Shown one piece after another: positions 8,992 through 18,199 of a stretch of DNA of 41,076 nt. The stretch is from assembly GCA_947585215.1 (NCBI GenBank), contig CANPWY010000003.1, positions 1-41,076 of the forward strand, written 5' to 3'. Under the pieces are notes generated by a model that saw nothing but the letters and a program-made list of their open reading frames with translations, made no database searches and had not been told where the DNA came from. The first letter of the stretch is position 1, and each line of letters starts with the position of its first letter. This DNA comes from an uncultured Clostridia bacterium. GTDB taxonomy: Bacteria > Bacillota > Clostridia > Oscillospirales > JAAYOS01. The position numbers were made by a program, and so were the translations under genes.

Positions 8992-10551
8992 ATGGGAAAA
9001 ACCTTTGTATGTGACGAATCGACGACAGTAAAGACCAAGGCCGGTCTGCTCCAGGGCTTCAAGGTCGACGACATGTACGCCTTCTACGGCGTGAAGTATG
9101 CCGACTCGAAGCGTTTCCAAATGCCCACGCCGGTGGAGCCGTGGGAGGGCGTCAAGACCGCTCTTGCCTACGGCTACGTCAGCCCGATGCTCGGTCAGGA
9201 CAACCCTTCGAACGAGCTGCTCGTCCCGCACCGCTACTGGCCGCTCGACGAGAACTGTCAGTATCTGAACGTCTGGACGCAGTCCCTCTCCCCCGACGCG
9301 AAGAAGCCGGTCCTCTTCTGGCTGCACGGCGGCGGATACGCGGCGGGCTCCTCGATAGAGCAGATAGCGTATGAGGGCGACAACATGAGCCGCCACGGCG
9401 ACTGCGTCGTCGTCACGATAAACCACCGCCTGAACATACTCGGCTACCTCGACCTCTCCCCGTTCGGCGAGAAATACAAGAACTCCGGCAACGCCGGCCA
9501 TGCGGACATCGTCGCGGCGCTCCAGTGGGTGCATGACAACATCGCGCAGTTCGGCGGCGACCCGGACAACGTCACCGTCTTCGGACAGTCCGGCGGCGGC
9601 GGAAAGGTCAGCTGCCTGCTCCAGACCCCTGCGGCGGACGGACTTTTCCACCGCGGGATAATCCAGAGCGGCGTCGCGAGCGGAAGCCTCCTCGGCGGCG
9701 GCGAGCGCACCGAGGAGCAGAACGGCCGCGAGATAGTGAACGCCATGCTCCGCGAGCTTGGCCTGCCCGAGAACGACCCCGAGCCGCTCGAGACGATCCC
9801 CTACGCCGACCTCGCCGCCGCGTACAACAAGGCGGCTCCCGCCATCCGCGCGAAGGGCGGCTACACCGGCTGTGCGCCGATAGCGGACGACTACTATGTC
9901 GGCGACCCGATGATATACGGCTTCACCGAGCACGCAAAGACCGTTCCGATAATGGTCGGCACCGTCATGTGCGAGTTCCTCGGCTTTGCTCCCGCCGGCC
10001 CGAACGAGAACGACGAGGAGGCCACCCTTGCCGACATGAAGAAGATATTCGGCGAGTACGCGGATAAGGCGGTCGAGCTCTACCGCAAGGCGTTCCCCGG
10101 AAAAAAACTCGCGTATCTCGCGAAGCTCGACGGACTCTTCCGCAAGGGCTCGTGGGAGTACGTCATGAAGAAGGCGGAGGTCTCGAGCGCGCCCGCCTAC
10201 TCCTACATGTTTACATACGAGTTCCCCTACGGTGGCGGCAAGCCCGCGTGGCACTGCTCCGAGATACCGTTCGTGTTCCACAACGCGGAGCGCGTCGCGG
10301 TTTGCAGCGGCGGCGAGGACGTAGAGAAGATGCAGGAGAACATCTTCGAGTCGTGGATGTCCTTCGCGCGCACCGGAAACCCGGGTCATCCCGGCATACC
10401 CGAGTGGAAGCCCTGCACCGGTGACGAGGAGCGCTGCATGAAGATGGATAAGACCTTCACGCAGGACACGAACTTCGACCACGAGCTGATGGAGATATTC
10501 CTCGAGCACGGCCCGAAGTTCGGCTTCGGCGAGGTCAAGGCTGAGCACTGA
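8992..10551 (+). CDS. Type-B carboxylesterase / para-nitrobenzyl esterase-like
   Basis: Alpha/beta-hydrolase of the carboxylesterase type-B family, cleaving carboxylic esters. The natural substrate is unknown. It shows the oxyanion-hole motif LHGGGYAAGS, the nucleophile elbow GQSGG with Ser at about residue 200 (family usual GESAG), and the His region AWHCSEIPFVFHN at about residue 421. I use the ATG at 8992 because GGAGGAG lies about ten bases upstream. The ORF-track GTG at 8956 has no such site. The resulting 519-residue length fits the family. No signal peptide is evident, so it is probably cytoplasmic. It has its own promoter and is followed by a hairpin. Confidence 0.92.
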   Translation: MGKTFVCDESTTVKTKAGLLQGFKVDDMYAFYGVKYADSKRFQMPTPVEPWEGVKTALAYGYVSPMLGQDNPSNELLVPHRYWPLDENCQYLNVWTQSLSPDAKKPVLFWLHGGGYAAGSSIEQIAYEGDNMSRHGDCVVVTINHRLNILGYLDLSPFGEKYKNSGNAGHADIVAALQWVHDNIAQFGGDPDNVTVFGQSGGGGKVSCLLQTPAADGLFHRGIIQSGVASGSLLGGGERTEEQNGREIVNAMLRELGLPENDPEPLETIPYADLAAAYNKAAPAIRAKGGYTGCAPIADDYYVGDPMIYGFTEHAKTVPIMVGTVMCEFLGFAPAGPNENDEEATLADMKKIFGEYADKAVELYRKAFPGKKLAYLAKLDGLFRKGSWEYVMKKAEVSSAPAYSYMFTYEFPYGGGKPAWHCSEIPFVFHNAERVAVCSGGEDVEKMQENIFESWMSFARTGNPGHPGIPEWKPCTGDEERCMKMDKTFTQDTNFDHELMEIFLEHGPKFGFGEVKAEH

Positions 10552-10582
10552 GCGCGGCTCCCGAGCTTGTATTTTAACATCT

Positions 10583-10611
10583 GCCCCGCGGAAGCGGTCT
10601 TCCGGCGGGGC
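10583..10611 (+). terminator. Hairpin after the carboxylesterase
   Basis: Arms GCCCCGC-GGAAG and CTTCC-g-GCGGGGC form a 12-bp stem with a one-base bulge and a CGGT loop. Only TCTC follows, so termination strength is doubtful. Confidence 0.5.
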
Positions 10612-10660
10612 TCTCAATTCGGGCTGAACGTCGTTCCGCCCACGGGAAGGAAGAACGGAT

Positions 10661-10879
10661 ATGTTGGCAAAACTGAAGAAAATACTCAAGATAGCGCTCG
10701 AATATCTCACGGCGATACTGCTCCTCGTCGCGTACATCTTCGGGCACGTCTTCAACTGGAAGAACTCGCCGTGGCTCGTGCTCGGCGTCGTCTGGGCGTG
10801 CGTTGCGACGTGGGACCTCGTGCGTTTCATCCTCGCGGAGCGCAAGCTGAAGCAGGCCCAGGAAAGCATCAAAAGCTGA
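10661..10879 (+). CDS. Small two-helix membrane protein, unknown function
   Basis: A 72-residue protein with a basic N-terminus (MLAKLKKILK). It has a hydrophobic helix around residues 12-30, a short loop with NWKNSP, and a second helix around residues 37-58. A charged tail follows (AERKLKQAQESIKS). The likely topology is both ends inside. A GGAAGGA ribosome site lies upstream and a strong bidirectional terminator directly downstream, supporting a real small gene. I do not recognise the family. Position downstream of the esterase may mean co-transcription through the intervening hairpin. Confidence 0.7.
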   Translation: MLAKLKKILKIALEYLTAILLLVAYIFGHVFNWKNSPWLVLGVVWACVATWDLVRFILAERKLKQAQESIKS

Positions 10880-10910
10880 AATGGGACGGCGCAGACGCGC
10901 TGCCATTCTA

Positions 10911-10957
10911 AAAACGCACGGAGAGGCGATGTTGCCTCTCCGTGTGTTTTTTCTTTT
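10911..10957. terminator. Bidirectional rho-independent terminator
   Basis: An 11-bp stem (CACGGAGAGGC / GCCTCTCCGTG) with a GATGTT loop is followed on the + strand by TGTTTTTTCTTTT. On the - strand the stem is followed by a short T-run (the reverse of TAAAAACG). It ends both the + strand small gene and the converging - strand ABC cluster. Confidence 0.9.
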
Positions 10958-10973
10958 GCCCGCTTCCGTCGGG

Positions 10974-12706
10974 TCACGATTCCGTCACTATCCCGCTCTC
11001 GGTGAGACGGAAGTCGCTCACCGGCTCATCCGATACGGCGAATGTCTCGCCCGACTCGGTGTCAAAGCGCGTGAGGACGCCGGAGCGGTCCACGTAGAAG
11101 ATGCTCCGTCCGTCGTAGGCGACGTTGCGGTTTGTGGGAATGTCGAGCGGGCTCATCCTGCCCGTGCTTATCTCCACGCGGCGGCCGCCCGTGCCGAGGA
11201 CGTAGATATATTCGTCGTCCACAATGAAGTCCGACCGGCCGAGCAGATCCGGCGTGCCGCCGCCGATGTCTATTCCGAAGACCGTGGCTGAGTGACCGTC
11301 TCGAAGACGACCTCGGTTTTGAAGGTGTCCAGATCCACGCGCAGGAGCGAGGCGACATACGTCTTTCCCGAGTCGTCTGCAAGGCTCCAGCCGACGGACT
11401 CCGAGAACTCCCGTCGGAAGTAGACGTATCTGCCCCGGGCAAAGAAGGGTTCGATGTACACCGCGCCGTCCACCGGAGCGAGCGGGTCGAGCGGGAGCGC
11501 CGTGACATTGCCGTCCCCGTCGCGCACTACCGGCCGCCCGTTCTCCGACGTGACCGTGAGGCCGCCGTACTCGTATGCGGCGCTGTCGCGGCTGTTGTAT
11601 ATGACATCCTCCGGCGGCTCGGCGTCTCCGCACCCGCCGAGCAGGAGACACAGCGCTAGGCCGAGCGCGGCGGCCTTCGGCAAAGCCCCGCGCCCGCCGC
11701 CGATGGCGCCTCCGTACCGCCGTCTCAGCAGAAGCAGGCAGACGGCAATGACAAGCGCCGCGCCGAGTGAGACCGCCGCCGTCTGCGCCGCCGTCGCCTC
11801 GCGGAAGACCGTGACGGTGCCGCCCGAGGCGGCGTCTGCGGCATACTCACTGCCGCGAAGGAATCCCACCGGCATCATCAGCGAGGACGGGAGCGGGAGC
11901 GCGTACTGCGTCTTCTGCCCGAGCCCTATCCACGGGAGAACGGCGACGGCGCTTGAGAGGAACGCCGCGAGTGCGAACCGGCGGCAGTACGCCGAGATGC
12001 AGAGCGTCACCGCCGCGAGCTCGAGCGCGCCGAGGAGCCGAAGCGTCGCCGCGAGCGCTTCCGCGCCCGCGAGCGTCAGCGCTTTCTCCGCGCCGCCGAA
12101 GGCTTCCACACTCTGCATCGGGTAGTCCGAATGCGGGAGGCCGTACTTCGCGGCGCAGAACGCGAGGCGGATGAGGTCGGTCGAGAGTGACAGCGCGGCG
12201 GTTGCGGCGAGCGTGAGCGCCGTCTTCTGCAAAAGGAAGAGCCGCCGTCCGTTCCGCGAGGTGAGCACGAGGCTCTCCATGCCGCTCGCCGCCTCGCCGC
12301 AGTAAACCGGCACCGAAAGAAGTATTATCGCCGCCGCGAGCGGCAGGTCTAGCGCTCGGTCGCGCAGGAGAGACGCCCAGCCGTTCGCGTCGAGGAAGAA
12401 GCGGTTCTCCCTCCCCTCGTTCACATAGCGGTACTGCTCGTAGATGACGTCAAGGCCCTCGGCGTACCGTTCGTCCGCGCCGCGAGCGGCCTCGCGCTCG
12501 AGATAGTCCGCCTTTTCCCGCGTCCACGCGCCGTCCACCTGCTCGAGGTAGTGCAGGTACTGCTCGCGGTACAGCTCGGCGTCCGAATTGGCGGGAAAGT
12601 CGGTGAGGGCACAGAGAAGCAGCTCCGCCGCGAGGAACAGCGCCGCGATGACCGCGCCTCGGTTCGTTCGGAGCATCTTCCGGATCTCAAAATGCAGGAG
12701 CGTCAC
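10974..12706 (-). pseudogene. ABC-2-type permease fused to a lipoprotein-like domain, frameshifted
   Basis: Last gene of the ABC cluster. It starts at GTG 12706, overlapping the previous stop (GTGA) with a GGGGGTG-like ribosome site. Residues 1 to about 335 form a membrane permease with about six helices and one large N-terminal extracytoplasmic loop. The same frame then runs into LPKAAALGLALCLLLGGC, a good lipoprotein signal with lipobox LGGC (Cys near 359). A secreted domain follows. Near 11292 the frame breaks and stops at 11270. The other frame continues the domain (GIDIGGGTPD..., ending at 10974) with a beta-propeller/DUF5050-like look (YIYVLGTGGRRVEIS, SIFYVDRSGVLTRFD). One missing base restores a protein of about 577 residues. 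It may be a true pseudogene, a sequencing error, or truncated but functional. Confidence 0.75.
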
Positions 12707-13908
12707 GCGAGCACCCCCTTCCGTATGTTGTTCTTGCCGCCGAGGAACAGCGCGAGCGCGGCGGCGGTGAGTCCGAGGAGCGCAGACATAACGATCGCCG
12801 CCTGCCACGTGAGCACCGGCACGCCGAGGACGTTTATAAACTCCGTCCTGCCGAAAAGGAGCCGGTTTATGATGACGCAGTACGGGTTCGCGGCCTTGAG
12901 CAGGGCTTCGGATGAGTACCCCCACCGCACCCCCGCCGCCGTACAGAGCAGGAAAACCCCCGCGCCCGCGGCAAACGGCAGAAGTGCGTGCCGCCCCGCC
13001 TCGCTTATGAGCAGGAACACCATCCCAAGTGCCCAGAAGCCGAGGGCGCGCGTGAGGGCGCTCACCGCGTAGAAGCCGAGAAGCGTCATACCGACCGACG
13101 CCGCCGACATCGTCCCCTCCGCGTAGACGGGGAGTCCGTTCGCCTCCGAGAGATTCAGAACGAGCCCGAAGCCGAGATAGTCCACGGTGGAAAACCACAG
13201 CGGCACCGCGAGGGTGAAAACCGTCGCCGCCGCGAGCTTAGCGAGGATGCTCGACGAGCCTCCGCCGGGCGTCGCGAGCATCAGCTCGTCCATGCGGCAC
13301 TCCCTGTCCCGCGCAAACGTCTGGCACAGCGCGTAGAGCAGGATGAGGAGTGCGAGCACGGCGGAGAAGTCGTAGGTGAGAAGGAGCCTGTACCCCTCGG
13401 TGTAGCGAAACTCCGTGACGGCGCGGCCGGAGTATATCCGCGCGACGGCGGCGTTCATCCGCGCCTCATAGCTGCAGCCGAGGCGCGTGTACAGCGCCTC
13501 GTTCTCCCGCGCGAGGCGCACGACCGTCTCCGCGTCCCCGCGGCAGTTATAGAAGCGGCGCATTGGCGAGACGAAGTACCGCTCGAGCAGGTTGCGGTCG
13601 CTGTAATAGTTGCCGGTGAGCGTGCCCTCCACGTCGCTCCGCGTGGTGGCGGTGATGTCGTTTGTTATCCACTCGAGCGGCTTGTAGAGGTCGAGCAGTG
13701 CGTCTATCTTGTCAAGAGTTATCTCCCCGCTGTAATTGCCGTACTGCTCGCGGCAGACCCTTGCCCAGACCTCGTCAGTCCGCAGGAGAGAAGCGTCGTC
13801 CGCCACGGCGCGGATCTTCGCGAGGTCGAGGACGGTGAACACCGCGAGCGCTGCGAACACCGGCGCGCGGAGAAAGAGCTTTCGGAGCTCAAAGCGGAAA
13901 AGTCTCAC
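12703..13908 (-). CDS. ABC transporter permease
   Basis: A 401-residue membrane subunit. It has a cytoplasmic amphipathic start (MRLFRFELRKLFLRAP), a first helix around residues 14-28, and a large extracytoplasmic loop to about residue 170. Five or so further helices follow, including LLTYDFSAVLALLILLYAL, FYAVSALTRALGFWALGMVFL and the C-terminal one. This is ABC-2-type permease architecture, usually associated with export or with extruding a peptide or lipid. A cytoplasmic turn with CRMDELMLATPGGG after the second helix resembles the coupling segment of this class. The GTG start overlaps the ATPase stop by 4 bp and has GGGGAGG at good spacing, so translation is coupled. It probably pairs with the next permease domain as a heterodimer. 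The substrate is unknown. Confidence 0.85.
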   Translation of the reverse strand: MRLFRFELRKLFLRAPVFAALAVFTVLDLAKIRAVADDASLLRTDEVWARVCREQYGNYSGEITLDKIDALLDLYKPLEWITNDITATTRSDVEGTLTGNYYSDRNLLERYFVSPMRRFYNCRGDAETVVRLARENEALYTRLGCSYEARMNAAVARIYSGRAVTEFRYTEGYRLLLTYDFSAVLALLILLYALCQTFARDRECRMDELMLATPGGGSSSILAKLAAATVFTLAVPLWFSTVDYLGFGLVLNLSEANGLPVYAEGTMSAASVGMTLLGFYAVSALTRALGFWALGMVFLLISEAGRHALLPFAAGAGVFLLCTAAGVRWGYSSEALLKAANPYCVIINRLLFGRTEFINVLGVPVLTWQAAIVMSALLGLTAAALALFLGGKNNIRKGVLA

Positions 13909-14774
13909 AGTCCCGCCTCCCCGAAGTGCGCAAGGAACACGTCCTCAAGGTTCGGCTCCGCCGGGACTGCGCCGGGGTGTGGCTTTGCCCGCGAAACGAT
14001 GCGGAGCATCACGCCGTTCTCACCGCGCTGCATGTTGCTTATGATGGAGCGGTCGAACGGAGCGAGGTCAGCGTCCTCCGGCAGAGTCACCGTCCAGACG
14101 AGCCCCGCACACCCGCGCTCGAGCACGCGCGGGCTGTCCTTGCATATCAGCCGCCCCTCCTTCAGGATGACGACCTCGTTTGCTATGAACTCCACGTCGG
14201 AGACGATGTGCGTCGCGAGCAGTACCGTTCTGTCCTTCGAGAAGCGGGATATGAGGTTGCGGAAGCGTATCCGCTCCTGCGGGTCGAGCCCCGCCGTCGG
14301 CTCGTCGAGAATGAGTATCGCCGGGTCGGAGAGCATAGCCTGCGCTATTCCCACGCGCTGGCGCATACCCCCGGACAGCGCGCCTATCTTCTTCTCCTTT
14401 GCGTCCGAAAGATTCACTATTTTAAGAAGCTCGTCCGCGCGCCGCCGTCCCTCCGCCGCCGGGATGCCCTTCAGAGCGGACATATAGTCGAGGAAGTCGG
14501 CTACGGTGAAGTTGCGGTAGAACTCCGGGTACTGCGGGAGATATCCAATCTTTGCGAGGAACTCCCGCCCGAGCGTTTTCACGTCCGCTCCGTCGACCGT
14601 TATTCTGCCGCTGTCCGGACGATTGAGGCCGACGAGGATGCTTATCAGCGTGGTCTTGCCTGCGCCGTTCGCCCCGAGGAGACCGCAGACTCCGTCCCCG
14701 AGCGTGGCAGAGAAGTCGCGGAGGGCATACCGTCTGCGGTAGCTCTTCGAGATATTTTCAAATTTGATCTCCAT
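13905..14774 (-). CDS. ABC transporter ATP-binding protein
   Basis: Energy-coupling ATPase of the cluster. It has Walker A GANGAGKTT, the Q-loop in IGYLPQYPEFY, signature LSGGMRQRVGIAQA, Walker B LILDEPTAGLDP and switch His in LLATHIVSD. A short C-terminal domain follows the nucleotide-binding core, as in CcmA/NatA/BcrA-type exporters. The upstream GTG of the ORF track (14786) overlaps the lipoprotein stop but has no ribosome site. The ATG at 14774 is six bases after a GAGG and starts the normal fold (MEIKFENISKSY), so I use it (289 residues). It sits between the lipoprotein and two permease genes in one tightly packed operon. The substrate cannot be named from sequence. Confidence 0.93.
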   Translation of the reverse strand: MEIKFENISKSYRRRYALRDFSATLGDGVCGLLGANGAGKTTLISILVGLNRPDSGRITVDGADVKTLGREFLAKIGYLPQYPEFYRNFTVADFLDYMSALKGIPAAEGRRRADELLKIVNLSDAKEKKIGALSGGMRQRVGIAQAMLSDPAILILDEPTAGLDPQERIRFRNLISRFSKDRTVLLATHIVSDVEFIANEVVILKEGRLICKDSPRVLERGCAGLVWTVTLPEDADLAPFDRSIISNMQRGENGVMLRIVSRAKPHPGAVPAEPNLEDVFLAHFGEAGL

Positions 14775-14782
14775 GCCGCGCC

Positions 14783-16876
14783 TCACTCAAACGAGAGCAC
14801 AACGACCCGCGCGGGGACGTCCGCATAGCCGCCGAGCTTCACAAGGCACAGCTTGAGGTCGTCCACGAGCACCACGTCCGGCGCGCCGCCGAAGACGGCG
14901 CTGTCATCGTCTGTTATGGTGTACTCGAGGCGCAGACTGTCGTCCTCAGTGCCGTATATCCTCACCGTGAGTTCGCCGTCATAAGCGGTCGTAACAAAGT
15001 ACCCGCCGTCGCGCGAGACGTACAGGTCTCCCCTGCCCTCCTGCGCGGAGTGCTTGAAGACCGTGTACGACAGGTCGTTCATGTCCGCGATTGCCATCGC
15101 TCCGGAGGCGACGAAGAAGTTTTCGTTGAAGAACAGCTTTCCCCCGGCGTATCCCACCGCGCCCTGCGAGTCGAAGTCCTCAAACGACGCGCAGGCAAAG
15201 CCGCTTCCGTCAATGCCGACACTGCCGAAGCAGGAGCCGCCCGCAAAGATCACCCTCGAGGAATCCTCGTCAAACCACATATTTGTGACGAGCGCGAGGC
15301 CGCCGTTCTCCTCACGGTGCTCGGCGTCAACCGTGCGGAGGAGCTCCGCCTCCCCGCCGTCCCTGTTGAGAAGATAGATCCCTCCGTCCATGATGCTGAA
15401 CGCAACGTGTCTGCCGTCCGGAGACACGGCATAGCTCATGATGTGCCGGCCCTCGCCTGTGGGATCGGTGAGGGAAAGCCTGTCGGTCTCGGCAAGCGTT
15501 GAGTCCAGGAACACACAGACGGTTTCGCCGCGTTCACCCGCCCCGAGTGAGACGGAGGCCTCCCCGCCGCTTGCCGCCTCTCCTACGGCGCAGAACCCGC
15601 CCACCGTCGGGAAATACTCAGCGCCGGTAAGCTCGGGAAGTGAGCCTTCGGCCACGACCGTGCCGGAGGCAAGGTCGTAAAGGCACAGCCCGTCCGTCTT
15701 TCGTATCAGTATCTCGCCGCCCTCGCCGTACCACAGCGCGCGGACGGAGCCGTCCATGACCTCCTCGAGGTCGAGTGGCGTGCCGTCCGGAGACGCTTCC
15801 GCCGGCGGTGCGGAGACATCCGCGCCGCTCCCGCCCTGCCGCACGAACGCGAGAGAGCTGCTTTTTATGAACTCGGAGCGTCCCTCGCCGGATACGGCGA
15901 CGGCGTAGAAGGTCGTTATATCCTCAAGCTCGCTCACGCGGACGTCCGCTTCAACACGCGCGACCTTGCCCTTCTCGAGCGTTATCTCCCAACAGTCCGC
16001 CGTCCCGTCGCCGAGCGGAGCGTGATCCGCATAGAACGACACCTGTAAGGTTGTCCCCGGCACCCCGCAGAGCTCGAAAGCGACTCGGACGGAGTCCCGT
16101 CCCGTCGTATCGAGGTTGTCGTAGACCTTCTCGCCGTCGTAGGTGACAAACGTCATCACCTCGGTATCGAGCCGATCGAGCGGCGACTTCCCGCCCGAGG
16201 TCAGTCCTCCGCTTTCAAGGTTTCGCTCGATAAACTCCTCGGTCATGAGCTCGTTGGATACCGCGACGTTTTCGAGCAGTACGTCCGCCGGTGCGGACGC
16301 GCCGCCCTCCGGCGGGTCCGCGTTGAAAATGATGTCATATCCGGCGGACGCCGCGCCCTGATAGAAGCCGTAGCCGGAGGAATTTACCATGTCCGGCTTG
16401 AACTGCGGGTAGTAGATGCTCGCTACCGTCGCCCTCACAGTTTCTCCGGAGCTTCCTGCGGCGGGAATGAAGGACAGGTCGAAGCGGCGCTTCTCGTCGT
16501 CGTTTTGGAGATCGAAGATGTGCATATAGGCGTACTCGCCCTCTCCGTCTATCCGATAGGGCTGCGGGACGCCGTTCATGTACACGAGAAGGCCGATATT
16601 CTTCCCGGAACCGCTGCCGGTGACGTAGTAAGGGATGCTGAGCTCTCCGCCGTCGTACGTGACGACGCTCTCACCGCCGTCCGGGAGGTCGATGCCGTGA
16701 CCCATCGAGCCGAGCACGTCCGGCGGACCCTCGTAGTCGAAGGGGTTCTCCGCGGACGGCTCCGTGCTCTGCGAGGCGGGACTTGCCGACGGCCCCGTCT
16801 CGGCGGCGCATCCGCAGAGCAGGGCCGCGAGCACGCACGCCGCCGCAACTAATATTGCTATAACATTTGCTTTCAT
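14783..16876 (-). CDS. Large surface lipoprotein with propeller-like C-terminal half
   Basis: First gene of the ABC cluster. The N-terminus MKANVIAILVAAACVLAALLCGC is a lipoprotein signal (mature Cys at about residue 23), followed by a Ser/Pro-rich linker. The protein would therefore sit outside the membrane on a lipid anchor. Residues from about 60 to 340 form an all-beta-looking acidic region. From about residue 375 on, repeats such as SYAVSPDGRHVAFSIMDGGIYLLNRDGGEAELL resemble WD40/TolB-like beta-propeller blades. I do not recognise a specific family. Similar lipoproteins next to ABC-2 exporters are often sensors or accessory factors, which is inference here. AAAGGAG lies nine bases before the ATG. 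Its stop overlaps the region where the ATPase gene begins, consistent with one operon. Confidence 0.75.
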   Translation of the reverse strand: MKANVIAILVAAACVLAALLCGCAAETGPSASPASQSTEPSAENPFDYEGPPDVLGSMGHGIDLPDGGESVVTYDGGELSIPYYVTGSGSGKNIGLLVYMNGVPQPYRIDGEGEYAYMHIFDLQNDDEKRRFDLSFIPAAGSSGETVRATVASIYYPQFKPDMVNSSGYGFYQGAASAGYDIIFNADPPEGGASAPADVLLENVAVSNELMTEEFIERNLESGGLTSGGKSPLDRLDTEVMTFVTYDGEKVYDNLDTTGRDSVRVAFELCGVPGTTLQVSFYADHAPLGDGTADCWEITLEKGKVARVEADVRVSELEDITTFYAVAVSGEGRSEFIKSSSLAFVRQGGSGADVSAPPAEASPDGTPLDLEEVMDGSVRALWYGEGGEILIRKTDGLCLYDLASGTVVAEGSLPELTGAEYFPTVGGFCAVGEAASGGEASVSLGAGERGETVCVFLDSTLAETDRLSLTDPTGEGRHIMSYAVSPDGRHVAFSIMDGGIYLLNRDGGEAELLRTVDAEHREENGGLALVTNMWFDEDSSRVIFAGGSCFGSVGIDGSGFACASFEDFDSQGAVGYAGGKLFFNENFFVASGAMAIADMNDLSYTVFKHSAQEGRGDLYVSRDGGYFVTTAYDGELTVRIYGTEDDSLRLEYTITDDDSAVFGGAPDVVLVDDLKLCLVKLGGYADVPARVVVLSFE

Positions 16877-16942
16877 ATACAGACGCTCCTTTCCTGTGTC
16901 TGAGGTCTATCATAGAAGGCAAATGTCAAAAAACAGACAAAA

Positions 16943-16987
16943 TTTGCGGGCGGAGCCCGCCGCTTTGCGGCGGGCTCCGCCCGCAAA
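16943..16987 (-). terminator. Terminator of the ilv-leu operon (after ilvA)
   Basis: A perfect 21-bp inverted repeat (16943-16963 / 16967-16987, inner part GCCCGCCGC) with a TTT loop starts 13 bases past the ilvA stop. On the - strand it is followed by an AT-rich T-tract (ATTTTGTCTGTTTTTTG), as expected for rho-independent termination. It separates the amino-acid operon from the ABC cluster. Confidence 0.88.
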
Positions 16988-16999
16988 CCTCACGGAGTA

Positions 17000-18196
17000 T
17001 TACTCCGTTATCTTAAATCCTGCCTTTGTCAATTCTGCGCGGATTTCCTCTATCTGCTCAAAGTCGCGGGTCTCCATGCCTATCGTGAGGAAGCAGCTCG
17101 CTATCGCCATGTTGGCGTCCGAGCGCTCGTGGTGAACGCTCACGACGTTCGCACCGCACCTCGATATTATCTCGCTCACGCCGACGAGCTGGCCCGGCTT
17201 GTCCTCGAGCGCTATCTGGAGCGTGGCGTTCCTTCCGGAGGTCACGAGGCCGCGCGTTATCACGCGCGAGAGTATGTTCACGTCGATATTTCCGCCGGAG
17301 AGGACGCAGACTACCTTTTTCCCAGCTATCGGCAGCTTGTCAAACATCGCCGCCGCGACGCTCACTGCTCCCGCGCCCTCGGTGATGAGCTTCTGCTTCT
17401 CGATGAGCGCGAGTATCGCCGCCGCCGTCTCGTCCTCGCTCACGGTGACGATGTCGTCGACGTACTTGCCTATCATGTCAAACGTTATATCGCCCGGGTG
17501 CTTGACGGCGATGCCGTCGGCAAAGGTCTCCACCGCGCCGAGGGTTATCGGTTTGCCCGCGCGGCGGCTCTCGAGCATGCTTGCCGCGCGCTCCGCCTGC
17601 ACGCCGTACACTTTGACCTCCGGACGGAGGTGCTTTATCACATAAGCCACGCCGGAGATGAGTCCGCCGCCGCCTATCGGCAGAATAACGGCGTCGAGGT
17701 CCTGAAGCTGGTCGAGTATCTCGAGCCCTACGGTTCCCTGTCCCGCGATGACCTCGTCGTCGTCAAACGGATGGATGAAGGTCATGCCGGTCTCGTCGCG
17801 GAGACGGACGGCCTCGGCATACGCGTCGTCATACGTCCCGGGGACGAGTCGCACCTCAGCGCCGAGCGCCTTTGTCGCCTCGACCTTGCTTATCGGCGCG
17901 CCGTCCGCCATGCAGACGATGCTCCGTATGCCGTTCTTCGTCGCGGCAAGCGCCACGCCCTGCGCGTGGTTTCCCGCACTGCACGCGATTATCCCGGCGC
18001 GCTTCTGCTCCTCCGAGAGTCGGCTTATCTTGTAGTAGGCGCCGCGAAGCTTGAAGCTTCCGGTCACCTGAAGGTTTTCGGTCTTGAGGTATATCTGCGA
18101 GCGCGTCGAGAGCTTCTCCGAGTAGATGAGGTCGGTCTTTCGCGCGACCCCTTTCAGCACGAACGCCGCCTGATACACCTTGTCAAGTGTCACCAT
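17000..18196 (-). CDS. ilvA: Threonine ammonia-lyase (threonine deaminase)
   Basis: PLP enzyme converting L-threonine to 2-oxobutanoate and ammonia, the entry step to isoleucine. PLP-lysine motif TGSFKLRGAYYK is near residue 50 and the phosphate-binding glycine loop PIGGGGLISGVAYV near residue 175. A single C-terminal ACT-like domain (GRNATLQIALEDKPGQLVGVSEII onward) could bind an effector amino acid. The 398-residue length matches the short ACT-bearing type found in Firmicutes rather than the roughly 510-residue E. coli IlvA with two regulatory repeats. It is the last gene of the ilv-leu operon, three bases after the DUF815 stop. The ribosome site (AGGGGTTAGGA) lies in the end of that gene, so the two are coupled. 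Operon context supports a biosynthetic role. Confidence 0.94.
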   Translation of the reverse strand: MVTLDKVYQAAFVLKGVARKTDLIYSEKLSTRSQIYLKTENLQVTGSFKLRGAYYKISRLSEEQKRAGIIACSAGNHAQGVALAATKNGIRSIVCMADGAPISKVEATKALGAEVRLVPGTYDDAYAEAVRLRDETGMTFIHPFDDDEVIAGQGTVGLEILDQLQDLDAVILPIGGGGLISGVAYVIKHLRPEVKVYGVQAERAASMLESRRAGKPITLGAVETFADGIAVKHPGDITFDMIGKYVDDIVTVSEDETAAAILALIEKQKLITEGAGAVSVAAAMFDKLPIAGKKVVCVLSGGNIDVNILSRVITRGLVTSGRNATLQIALEDKPGQLVGVSEIISRCGANVVSVHHERSDANMAIASCFLTIGMETRDFEQIEEIRAELTKAGFKITE

Positions 18197-18199
18197 ATC

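Noticed and set aside
8983-10977. 664-codon ORF antisense to the esterase
   Set aside because: Shadow ORF of the carboxylesterase with no recognisable domain; it also runs across the neighbouring small gene and terminator.
11285-11300. Programmed ribosomal frameshift in the permease-lipoprotein gene
   Set aside because: No slippery run (X XXY YYZ or long homopolymer) is present at the junction; a point indel is simpler.
16909-16929. TTGACA with TATGAT as promoter for the ABC cluster (- strand)
   Set aside because: The two boxes are only 9 bp apart, too close for sigma-A; no better pair was found, so the cluster promoter is left unannotated.
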